Assembly: GCA_028015205.1 (NCBI GenBank)
Contig: CM051511.1
Location: forward strand, 1,612,001-1,676,000
Length of the DNA stretch: 64,000 nt
Origin: Mytilisepta virgata
Taxonomy: Eukaryota > Mollusca > Bivalvia > Mytilida > Mytilidae
Reading direction: 5' to 3'
The position numbers and the translations under genes were made by a program. Under the pieces are notes generated by a model. It was not told where the DNA came from and did no database searches. It worked only from the letters and a program-made list of their open reading frames with translations. Positions 40,401 to 52,400 of this stretch are shown here, one piece after another. How positions within the stretch are numbered: the first letter of the stretch is position 1; the number at the start of each line of letters is the position of its first letter.

Positions 40401-43400
40401 ATCCAAGAATTTCCAAATGTTTATTATTCTGAGAAAAAATCTTCACAGGGTGAAGTTAATAAACTGTTCATCATTTTAAGAATAAATTTATTCTCTTCAA
40501 AACATATTGTATATTAATTAGCATGTTGGAATAAATTTATTCTCTGCAGATAATGATTGCATAAAGAATAAATTTAATTTTAGAGAAAACAAGTGGTACA
40601 TTATAATGATGATCTGAGAATAAATTTATTCTCTGGAAAGCAGAAGTACATGTATATATTAATATTTAATAATAAAGTATTCTCTGAGAAATAAAATTGT
40701 AGGGCCAGGGAATAAATTTATTCCCTATAAAAGCAAATGACTGTTGAACTTTTCATCCTACAGGGAATAAATTTATTCTCTAGAAGCAAATGAATATTAA
40801 ATTGTTCATTGCATGGGAATAAATTTATTCTTTAGAAGCAAATGGTTTTTTATTGTATGTGACCAGGGAATAAATTTATTCTGTCGTTTTGTCGATGTTA
40901 CACAGAGTTGTAAACTTATTGATATTTTTACAATAAATTTTTAAAGATCATAGTTTATATTTTGCATTTTCTTTCATTTTAAGAATAAATTTATTCTTAG
41001 GGTCTTTTTCTTAAATAATACAGCAATATAATCAGAACAAGTGACCTTAAATGCTGTTTTTGCCATTTTGAAGGGATTTTGAAAAATCATACTGGTAAAA
41101 AGGACATCCAAGAATTTCCTTTTTTATTTTGGAATGCCTTGTATTTTAGTTACCCAAGCTAATTCTCTTGTAATTATAATTAATTAGAAAACCAATAAAG
41201 GTTAACATACCCAAGCTTCTACTTCTTTGATCAATTGTATATATGGGTTTACCCCAGCCAATACTCAAAATAGGATCAAAGGAATACATAGTAGGTTGAA
41301 CTCAGTTATGTAAACATTTATAAGAAAATAGTATATAGATTAGTATTATTATTGTTGATTGTTTAATTAGTGCTTATATAGTATGAACTTTGTTAATCAA
41401 TGACAATAAATCACATTCAATAAAAATGGAAATTGTTTTGATTGTAATTATTGTGACATGTACACAAGCCCCAGGTAATCTAAGGTCAATTTCAATTAGT
41501 CAAAGAGGGTGGTACTCATATTGGTTTATCCCCTGTAATTTCAATTCGTCTGAGAGGGGTGACAAACAAAATGGCGGTCGGCAAAGTTTATCGGTATTTA
41601 CTTTCAGCGTTTCTAATTTTATTGGGATAATATTCATTGGCAGTAAGTAAAAAACAACTTCATTACATATAAACATGAAGATTTTATTCAAAACATAAAA
41701 CAAGAACATGCATCAATAATGAAAAGATACAAAAATCGATGTCAAATAGATACGAACTTCGTGATACCGGCGCTCTGTTTCCATCCTGAAAAAAGTCTTA
41801 AATATGTTATAGTGATCTATAATACGCACCCCCATCTACAAATTATGAATTAAAGGCATAAATGTGCGTATAATACACACCGTTTTACGGTAAAAATCAC
41901 TTTTGCATTTGTTAAGCCTTATACTTCCGGTAAAGTGTTGAGCTTAGGGTTTAGATAAAGCTATATAATTTATGAAATTACAAGAAGTATAGGTTGGAAA
42001 AGTATCTCCTCTTCCTGTTCGTGAATACTGGTTATTAGTTACATGTGTAGGTACACAGGAAAAATAGCAACGTGCGTTTTACGGGCATTAGACTAAACGC
42101 CCGTAAAACGCATGGTAAACGCATGTACTTCAGGCGTTTCCTAAACATGTGTAAAACGCATGTGAATAATCATCCGTAAAACGTGTAGAAATAAACGGGT
42201 GAAATTCATATCATGTGTTTTACACCCGTTCACCAAACGTATGAAAATCATTTTACAAAAACGTCTGTATAATGTTTCAATAGGGATACTCCTGATTTAT
42301 TTTGGCACATATAACTTGTCTCCCATTTACAGAATATGCCTAATGTAAAATACAACTCCTTAAAGTACAAACTGTTACAGGAGTAACTGATTATTATCTG
42401 TTTGACGTCTTACATTTATCATAATTTATATGAACACATAACATAAGATTATTTTATCATTCCTCCTTGTCCTTGATTTGTGATCTTTGTCTTTGACTGA
42501 AGAAATTGTACATTCAACTCTCCAACCTACAGGCAACTGCAGAATACATTTAAACAGCAATGCACTGTAAGTAAAACAATTGAAACAAGCATTGCTTTAT
42601 AAATGGATTATGTTAACTCTTATTGAGACCCTTATCTTGTGGATAAACTTCGACAGTGATTCACGTTGAACCATTTGTTTTGATGGGAGACGTTTGCGCT
42701 AGGGAAAAGAACGCAGGCGGAACATAATTACATATATCCCTTTGGTATATTTCTTGACTTTACCTTACACACGAAAATAATTTTCACATTCTCGGTTCAC
42801 TGTCTTTAAGTGGTACCAATTATTCAGTCAAATTATATAATTTTCTTAAAACTTTATTAAAATTAATGCTTTTTGAAGCGGTTAGTAAGGAAAGTATTTA
42901 ACTTTTTTAAAACTGTAATGCCGTAGAGAATGGAATGAATTGTTACCAACACTAGACGACAACAAAACTGTTATCGCGAGATTGAAATTTAGGCGATATA
43001 TCCAATGACTAAAATCGGAAACCAGTCTTACATCAGTCAAACGGGAGTTCTTTCCCTTGGTATCGGAAGTTACCTTAATAACCACAGGATAGCAATTCAA
43101 AAAAATTACCAGTAATTAAAAGGGTGTTACTGTTGAAATATACATTTAAAAAAAAAACTTTTATAATGCCCTTGAACGATTTTTTGTTGCGATCCGGATT
43201 TAAACTTCGCTTCTCCGTATCAGTATCCTTTTTCCGGGCGCCTTTTTTTTTATTCGTCACTTCCGGTCATTTCGTGATTGGTGATTTCATGATTTAAAAA
43301 CAATCTAGCAAATGACTTGCAGAATATCTGAATATTGTCTATCGTTTCATTTTGGAAGACGAAAAATTGTATATATATACTCGTTATAACAATGTATGAG

Positions 43401-46400
43401 GGTGTCAGTTGATTTCCGACAGTCACAGAAAACTTGCGAACTGACGTCATCATCGTCTGCTCGTGAGCGACAAGTTGCAAATGGTTACACAGACACAGTG
43501 AACAAATTTAATGGGACAAATGTGCATAAACTTGATATTTGCCAGATCGAGTGATAGGAATACAGACAATTAACTGGAACTTGTGGAAGTGTTTGATAAT
43601 CAACAGAATTTTCGATAGCTCAGATAAGTATCCAGACAATTTTTTTCAACCCCCCCCCCCCCCCCCCCAAAAAAAAAAAATAACACCCTTCTGTATGGAA
43701 GATATTTGATTTCCAGAATTTTTGGGCTCTCAAAATATGTTGTTAAAGAATTAGAGCGAATTTCAGACATTTGACTAAATAATTAAAAAACTGAAAATTT
43801 GTGAATTTATATAGTATAAAAATCAATGACTATGGGGGGGAAATGGTGTGGTGAAATACATGTAATTAAGACCAACTATTGTACATCATCACTCATCAGT
43901 TCTTGATAAAGGGGGAAATTATATATAAATTTCAGTGAAAAAAGTTATGATTATTTAAAATTTCATAAATGTATCCACACACATACACAAAGTTGTGAAT
44001 TTTTTTTATATATATGGAAATTGATACCCTGACACACAAAATATTGGGGGATTACATAGAACATGGTGCTTTGTGTTTTCTTATTTTGTCTTTTCAGTTT
44101 AGTGTTAAAATACAGCAGAAGCAGTAGACTATAAATCCTCCAAAAACACAAAGAATTCTTATTCAACAAAGTGTCTAGATGCAAATATCAAAATTTCACC
44201 AACACACTAAGGAAGGAGTGAGTCCATACCGGTTAAGGGCAGAAATAGAAGGTTACAGTATATCATGAAAATTACTTTACACCATGACAATCCCATTATT
44301 GATTAAGTAAGTGATGATTTATTGATTTTTTCCCTATTAAAATCAAACATGTTTATATATATATAAACTAAGATGAAAATGTTCTATGTATTTGTTAAAT
44401 ATTCAGAAAAAGAAATACATGTAGAAAAAAATTGTCTGTTGCACTTTAAAATAGCAGCTGGATGGTAAAAAATTTTAAGTTTCAGCTTTGTCAAAAATTT
44501 GGGAAAACATTTCAAACATCAGTCTGTTCAAATACTTTCAGTCCCTATTTGGCAAAAAAAGGAAAAAAATTAATTGAGATTTTGGATTTTATGGAAAACA
44601 TGGAAAATGGTTAGAGAAATTGATTGAAGGCTGACAATATCACTAATCTGATGCAAGCTTTCAAAATAACAAATAACCAAGAAATATGCCAGTTTTAACA
44701 AAACATTAAGACAGAGGAGATTTTTTTTTCTTTTTTTTCAAAAAAGGGTGGGGGGAGGGGGGGGTTTGTCTGCAAATATCTTTAATTCAAGCCCAATCAT
44801 AGACTTATTGGTATTTTTAAGAAAAAGTACATGTTTAATGAGAAATAATGGACTATTTACGGATTGACCGTAATTTTTTTTCTATGATATGTTAGACGAA
44901 AAAAATGAACCAATCAAATGATGTGTTATATCCAATATTAAATTAATGTAAATTGTGAGGTCAAAACCTCTCAACCCTTTCATTAAAAAGGTCCTAGTTT
45001 ACATTTGTTTGTGTTGACATTAAACTTTAAGGGGAAAAAATCTACAAAATGCACACACAAAAAAGGAATATCCACTCTGGTGAAATACAATGTACTTAAA
45101 ATGATTATTATGCCATGTCAACGAATATGGTTTTGGCATAATTTTCTGTTGTCTGTCCAGTTTGACTAAAGTTTTTGCATTAATGATTTAGGTGTATTGA
45201 TAAAAAAAACTTGTTGGAATATATAAAAGATTTTCACAACTAAATCATCTTATAAAGTTCACCACAAATTGGCAGCATTTCAGTCACCATAACCTACATT
45301 TTATGCTTAAGTGAATTTGATTAATTTTTTGTATTTGATTTAATATCTTAGGAATCCATGATGATGTAATATCAATGATACTTCACCAATATCATCATAT
45401 TAAATTATAGAATGCATTTCTCCAACAGTTGTGTTATTATGACCCACATTTCAGCATGAGTTGCTCCTGTAAGTTTTTGCGTTTAGGTACAATTCTCATG
45501 AACCTTTTCAGGTATATATATATCAAACATATTCCATATATTCATTCATCTGATATAGTACAACAAAATTCAGCAACATTCGATCACCTATATTTTATGT
45601 TTGAGTAACTTAGGTAAAATGTTTTCATATAGGTTTATTTTTAAGGAAGTTTAAGAACCCCCACTCAAAAAAATTGAGCCACTGCGACTTACATTTTATG
45701 CTCGAGTGACTGATTTATTAAATTTTTACATTAAGGTGTACACAGTATTATTTATATTAAAAGAACCTAATACAATAATTTAAGAACAATTTTTCACAAT
45801 TAGTCATCTTGTATAGTTCAAAACAGCTCAGTTACATTTGAGTCACTTTGACCTACATTTTAAAGTTAACTTTTTTGCATTTTCTAAATAAAACTTGTGT
45901 AGATATATCAATTTGTTATAAACACAATTATCTTATTTCAACAGAGATCATAAACACAAATCCACATAACCTACATTTCATACTTGGATGATTCCATTAA
46001 ATTATAGTGTTCAGGTTTTAGAAAGTGGATTCATTATTATTAATGGGGTAGAAGTTAATGTAATCAGGATATACATTGTATTATTAAAATTTCATATAAT
46101 TAAGATGATTTCACAATGATTGAAATCCTGATATAAATAATAGATGGCGATTAGGTTTGCAAGAGGACATGGCATACATGTCTTACAGACACACAATCTC
46201 ATTTAATGTGTTATATATATGATTTTATTTTAGAATAATTGTCTTGTATTTGTATGTGATTATACATCTATGTATAACATGTATAATGACCCACATGGGT
46301 GAGATTTGCTATTAATAATTAGGTATATTAAAAGCTCATGCAACCAATTTTTTTTTCAGAATGTGATTCATGATAAAAATGATGTTTAAAGAAGACTTGG

Positions 46401-49400
46401 AATAGGAGCAGATTGACAATTTTTAAATTATCTTGAAATTTGATTTTTTTACAATCGAAAGGTGAGGTTTGCAGTCCATTATACCAGATGTCTTTGAAGA
46501 AGCACTTTCCAGAGAAACAGGTTGTTGATATGTATAATGCAATATACCAAAACCATATTGCCTAGAATGATTTAACAACATTCACATAGAGAATATAAAA
46601 GATGAGTATACATATACAATTCACATACCACATGTTATACTCATGTACAAATGTATCTGACCCATACTTAAAATTTTTGTGAAAACCCATGCTTTTGATC
46701 ATGGTACTATACATGTGTAATACGCATGTACTATACGTGCATAAACGCATGTATCTAACCTATGCGTTATACGCATGTATGTAATGCATGCGTAAAACGT
46801 ACGTTAAACATATGTTTGACGGACGTTAAAAACGCATGTCTTTCATGCGTGGTACTATACGTGCGTAATACGCATGTATTTAACCCATACGTTATACGCA
46901 TGTATGTAACCCATGCTTAAAAACGTACGTAAAACATATGTTTTACGGACGTTAAAAAACGCACGTTTTTCATGCGTGGTACTATACGTGCGTAAAACAT
47001 GCGTTAATATTCACATGTTTAACGGACGTTTTACATCCGTTAAACGCCCGTTGCTATTTTTCCTGTGTAGACTGCATGGAAATTTAATTAATACACACTG
47101 CCAAGGTGAAGGTTATTTGGTATTATTATGAGGTCTTTTCTCAAGATTCCAAACACTGGATGGGTGCTTAGTTTGTGTAATCTTCATTCATAACAGTTTA
47201 CTTTCAACATTATTGTCACTTAAAAAGTTATAATTGCACATCTAGATGTATATAGGTAAAACGTAGAAACAAGCTAAGAAGATTTATTATTTCATTTAAA
47301 CATGTTTAATCGATACTTCTACAAAAAATTTATATTTAAAAGGAAGATGAGACTTTATGTATTTGTTTTAATCAGGGAATGGTGTTATACAAAATAACAG
47401 ACTTCAAAACCAACCAGATGGCAATCCTTTAACAAACATGAATAACAAAACACCTGTCAGAAACCAGAATAACAGAGGACAACAAAGGAATGAACATGTA
47501 AATAATCCAGGACGAGCAAGAAACATCGATAATTTTGGGAATAAGCCTCAGCAGAGACAACCCCGGGCCAGAGGTAGAAAGCAAGTGAGTGGACTAATTT
47601 TAGCATTTGTGCAGAATAACATTAAATATCCCAGAACAAGTCATGTGCTAATATGTAAATGCAGCTATGATATGGTATACATATCTGGCAAATTTGATTA
47701 GTTTAAACCTCAAATGTAAACTTAATTATACATGTCTTTCTCAAGTTACATATAAAAGTTTCACGTAAAACTGTAAAACCACATATATGGTCAAATACTT
47801 AGTATGAGTGCAGGTCTCAGGTTCAATCCTTAGCCATATCAAACTTAAGACTTCAGAATTGGCATGTTGCATTTAGGAGTAAGAGCAAAGACTTGTCAGA
47901 TGAGAGTTAGAATAATTGGTCCTTGTAGAATCTTTCTGCAGACTTTTTCCTTGTGAGCAAGCATGTTAAAGATTCTTAAAATGCCACTGGACATTAAAGA
48001 TCAATCAGTCAATCACAAACTAAAAACAGCTCACCTGTAATTCAATTTTAACTTTTGATATTTTTAAGTCTAATTCAGAAATAAAAAATTTACAACAGAT
48101 TCGCTTGTGTGAGGACTGTGAAGAATCAGAGGCAGAAGTGTATTGTCCCGAGTGTCAGAATTCTATGGGCGGACAAGGCCTGGCTTTATGTGGAACCTGT
48201 TCACAGACAGTCCACAGAGGAGCTGTTAGGAGAAGACATACTCTACAAGGTAGTTCATAAATTCAGTATGATCATGTTAAATTTGAACTGAAAAGGATTC
48301 TTCAGGAGTTGTTTAATGAGAAACTTTAATGGCAAAGTTTAATAGATATAAAACATTTAAGGGATTAAATTGCAAACTCATTTCCATGATTCAAAAATCT
48401 GTGCTTACAACTTATATGTCACAAAAATTTTGAGAATAGATTTTATTGTGGGTTTTTGTTATTTATTTTATGATTTTAGATATTGACAATGCCCCAAAAC
48501 AACAAGGAAATAAACCATATGTACCACATGTAAGTATGAAATATTTAAAACATTGTTAATTGCATTAGTTTTGTGATGTAAAGTTGCATTACTATCAGTA
48601 CATCTCAGTTTGTGGACCATTTCGAGGCCCTGACCCCTGAACCTTACCTTGTTATGCTTGAATGCCATGTTTTTTGCTTTGTTTACCATATAATTGTTAT
48701 TAAATGATAAGAATTTGTTGTGTTGTATTCTTCTGTATTTTGTAATAGATTGAACATTTTACGATATATTTTGTGAATAACGGAATACACACCTTTTGTT
48801 TACATTCCTTCACTGTCCCACGTGTGATTTGGCTACTTGGGATATTCCATCTTCATGGGGGGGGGGGGGGGGGGGGGGTGTAAGGTTTAGTAGAAAACTA
48901 TTTTTAAACGTGAATGATTGAGAGATTTTTTATTTGGTTTACAAAGTTCTGCATCATTTTGGTTATATTTATTACTCCACAAAATTTTTGGTGAACGCAA
49001 CTGACTAGACTTTGAGCAAAATTGATAAAACTAAATCAATCTAGATATTAATTAGCTGCATGAAAGATCAAAGAGAATGACTTAGCGGGGAAACTGCACA
49101 AGTAATATCAATGACCTTTGTTGCATAAAACTGACACCCCCTATACAAATGAAACCATCCAAAACTTACCGACTTGTAGTACACATTTATTGACAAACAG
49201 TAAAACACTTAGGTTTATAGGGGGGGTTACAGGCACTGTTGAGACGAGAAAACACAAGAAATTGCAAAAGAAAACACTTTATTGTAGACAAATTACATTC
49301 AATTTTTTAATAACAACATATTTTCTACCAAAAAGTCATAGATCGATGCTGTAATGGCATGATCGATCATCGGATTGGCAGTCCACAAACCACCGATAAA

Positions 49401-52400
49401 TCGATGTTTCCGATGATCGGTGCACCACTATTTTACACAACTACACATCTGTTTAAACCTTAATAATTTGTGATTCATTTGGTCATGGTATAATTCTGTA
49501 CAAGTGACAGGTTTCTGGAATTTGGTATTTTTTTCATCTAAATTTCCTTTATATCACAGTTGTCTTCATTATTTCCAGTTTCTAACTACGTCTATAATTT
49601 TTCATTCATAGTCTTGTATACCAAAAGTTTTAATCATTTCTATCAGTTTTACAGTAAAAATATTCTACTTTGAATCATAATATTCTTTTATTTCAGGCAT
49701 TTAAAGCACCATTTTCAATTCTAGTAGCTCTGTACAGGTATACGTATTGTTTAATGTTTCAGATAACTTTTAGTAAAAAAAAAGATTGTTTTTTTCTGTG
49801 CACACCTTTATTGATTGTAAGTAATACATAAACAGTTGCTTATTCTTTTTTTAAACAAATTGTTTACCAGGTGAATAATTTGCATGTTATGGTCATGTTA
49901 CTGGGATTATAATAACATATAAAATAATGTTGTATTGTTTGATGGTGCAGTTTAGGTTATAAAAGCATAGTAAATTCCTAGTTGTCTTATTGGGGGAAAA
50001 AAATGCTTTTTCTGACATACTACATTGGATTCCCCATCTAATTAATGGAATATGATACAGTAGCAGGGGAGGTAATGACATTGCCAAGAGGTACATATTG
50101 TGATGTCATATTACCTCTCAAGAAAATTCCTTAAAACATCCTAAAATTTGAATTTTTTCTTAAATTTCTACATAGTATGCACATCGACCCCAACTTTCTT
50201 TTTTGCAAACATACATGCATTACTTCACGATTATTAAATTAAAATTTAAACAAAAAGTCAATAGAGGATTTTTATTTACCTGCATCTAAAGTTACAGTGT
50301 TCCTTATTTGGCATAATTTTCTAATTAGTTTTTTTTTTTTTTTATTTTTGCAACCAGTTATTTATCAGGGAACCATCTCAATGTATTTTCGAAAATATTT
50401 TACAAAAGACCTGGTTAAGATATCTTTTTGTGTAAAAGAAAGTCGCAAGTGTTTGTGAAGGTCTTCAGATATGAAAAATTAATGGTTTTGGCTCAAAAAT
50501 ACGAAATCAGTGTCAAATATGTTAAAACCTAAGTCATTAATTCAGTTTACCATGTATATACATGTATGGAAAGAATGCACAAAACTTTATCTTGTATTAA
50601 AATTTCAGCAAAACATTAGTAGAGGATTTTAAATATTGCATTAGTTTTACAAACACTTATGGAAAACTAGAGTTTTAAAGTTCCTAAGTTGATGCAAGGA
50701 CATCTCTGTCACATTAGCTACATTGTGTATTTCTGGTTGCATTCTTTCATAGACTTAATTGTAAACAGGCCCTAACCTTAAGTCAAACTTTAACACTAAC
50801 CGTTATCCTAGCTTAAGCTTACCTACCAGTTGATCCTAAATCAAACCCTAACCTAATACTTACTCTTAACTAATCTAAACCATAAAATGAACCTTAACCT
50901 AATGTCCCTTTAAGTAAAATAATGTCTGTTTATTATGATTTTCAGTGGTATGATTGAAAATCCTCCAGTTCTGAGTATGACGGAAGATGTAATTAAGGAA
51001 AAGGCACAGCCACTTACCGATACCGATCTGAGTGATAAACAGAATGGTAAAGTATTGTTAAATGTAATATTTGGACCAGATTTATGATACATGTATAAAT
51101 ATAGACTGAATCCATATCATGATTCTGTTTGACTTATCACTTTTTCACATTGTAATACACCAGTCCAGTTTCTGGAATAATAGTCCTCATTGTAAAACAT
51201 TGGCAGAACAAGACCAGCTTAATAGACCTATTCCTAAGGCTGGTATAAAGTAGTTAAACAAACAATTTTTTTAATTTGGTTAGGACCTGTATTACTTGTC
51301 AGAGTTTCAAGTTCTAGAGCACTGAACACACTACAGGAGTTTGGTTTTTTACTTAGTACTAAGTTACTCTAGCAATATTTTGTGTAGCCATGTTAATTAA
51401 TTAAATTATACATGTTGCAATATAGCTGAAGGTTTTCCCTTCAGATCTTCAAATGCTAGTGTAAAATATATTTTTTTTAAATTCAAAGTCTTTGTGCTGT
51501 TTATTGTATGATGGTTATATTGAACACTGTTACATAATTGTGGTTTAGTGATAAAATAATAAAATGTTTGTATTACAGGTCGATATGTAGGTGGATTTGG
51601 ATGTATGGAGAATTGTCTGATGGCCAAACATCTTGTACAGAGAGAGGACTCCGACAATCCAACGTAAATATTCAGATTTGAAAAATGACACACTGTGCTC
51701 TTTTTACCTTTTTAGCTCACCTGGCCAAAGGCCATGTGAGCTTTTGCCATCACTTGGCGTCCGTCGTCCGTCGTCCATAAACTTTCACATATTGATCATC
51801 TCCTCTAAAACCAAGGGAGCAAATTTAACCAAACTTTACAGGAATGATGTATGGAAGGTCCTTTACTAAGATTGCCGAAATTTTTCCGATCCGCCAAAAA
51901 ACATGGCTGCCAGAGCAGGACATAGTTTAACATTGGACCCTATGGGAAAACATGTTAAAGTTTATCTCCTCTGAAACTACTTGAGCAAATTTAACCAAAC
52001 TTTACAGGAATGATGTATGGAAGGTCCTTTACTAAGATTGCCGAAAATTTTCCGATCCACCAAAAAACATGCTGCCAGAGCAGGACATAGTTTAACATTG
52101 GACCCTATGGGAAAACATGTTAAAGTTTATCTCCTCTGAAACTGCTTGAGCAAATTTAAACAAACTTTACAGGAATGATGTATGGAAGGTCCTTTACTAA
52201 GATTGCTGAAATTTTTCCGATCTGCCCAAAAACATGGCTGCCAGAGCAGGACATAGTTTAACATTGGACCCTATGGGAAAACAGGTTAAAGTTTATCTCC
52301 TCTGAAACTACTTGAGCAAATTAACCAAACTTTACAGGAATGATGTATGGAAGGTCCTTTAATAAGATTGCCGAAATTTTTTCGATCCGCCAAAAAACAT

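Larger units (their letters stand above)
8823..41890. mobile_element. Giant TIR transposon (33 kb) with ParB-like and DUF7869 genes
   Basis: The left end at 8,823 and the right end at 41,890 begin with the same imperfect inverted sequence (CCGTAAAA, one variable triplet, then TGTGTATTATACGCA and, after a 2-base gap, TTTATG). TA lies outside each end (8,821-8,822 and 41,891-41,892). About 430 bp inside the left end and 750 bp inside the right end is a second pair of long inverted repeats (9,255-9,930 and 40,413-41,140). Two multi-exon genes are transcribed outward from the interior, each ending 0.65-2.5 kb before an array. The unit sits inside one host intron whose flanking exons keep phase. 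TA duplication suggests a Tc1/mariner/pogo-like target choice, but the gene content is unlike those small elements. The alternative is two separate elements with like ends plus unrelated genes between. Confidence 0.72.
42054..47067. mobile_element. Second TA-flanked TIR element, apparently non-autonomous
   Basis: The left end CACAGGAAAAATAGCAACGT (42,054) matches the right end inverted (to 47,067), with TA at 42,052-42,053 and 47,068-47,069. Both ends run into CG-rich subterminal sequence made of ACGCATG, ACGTACG and CGTAAAACG words (42,070-42,260 and 46,680-47,055). No transposase frame is visible in 5 kb. The short frames inside are AT-rich and motif-free. It shares no end sequence with the 33-kb element next to it. 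Confidence 0.75.

Noticed and set aside
8823..41890. Maverick/Polinton or endogenous virus
   Set aside because: There is no DNA polymerase B, retroviral-type integrase, packaging ATPase or capsid reading frame, and the ends do not start with the usual AG..CT long TIRs.
48857..48880. G-quadruplex or regulatory signal in the long G-run
   Set aside because: Pure homopolymer runs recur at several sites in repeats here. They are better read as slippage tracts, and their length may be an assembly artefact.
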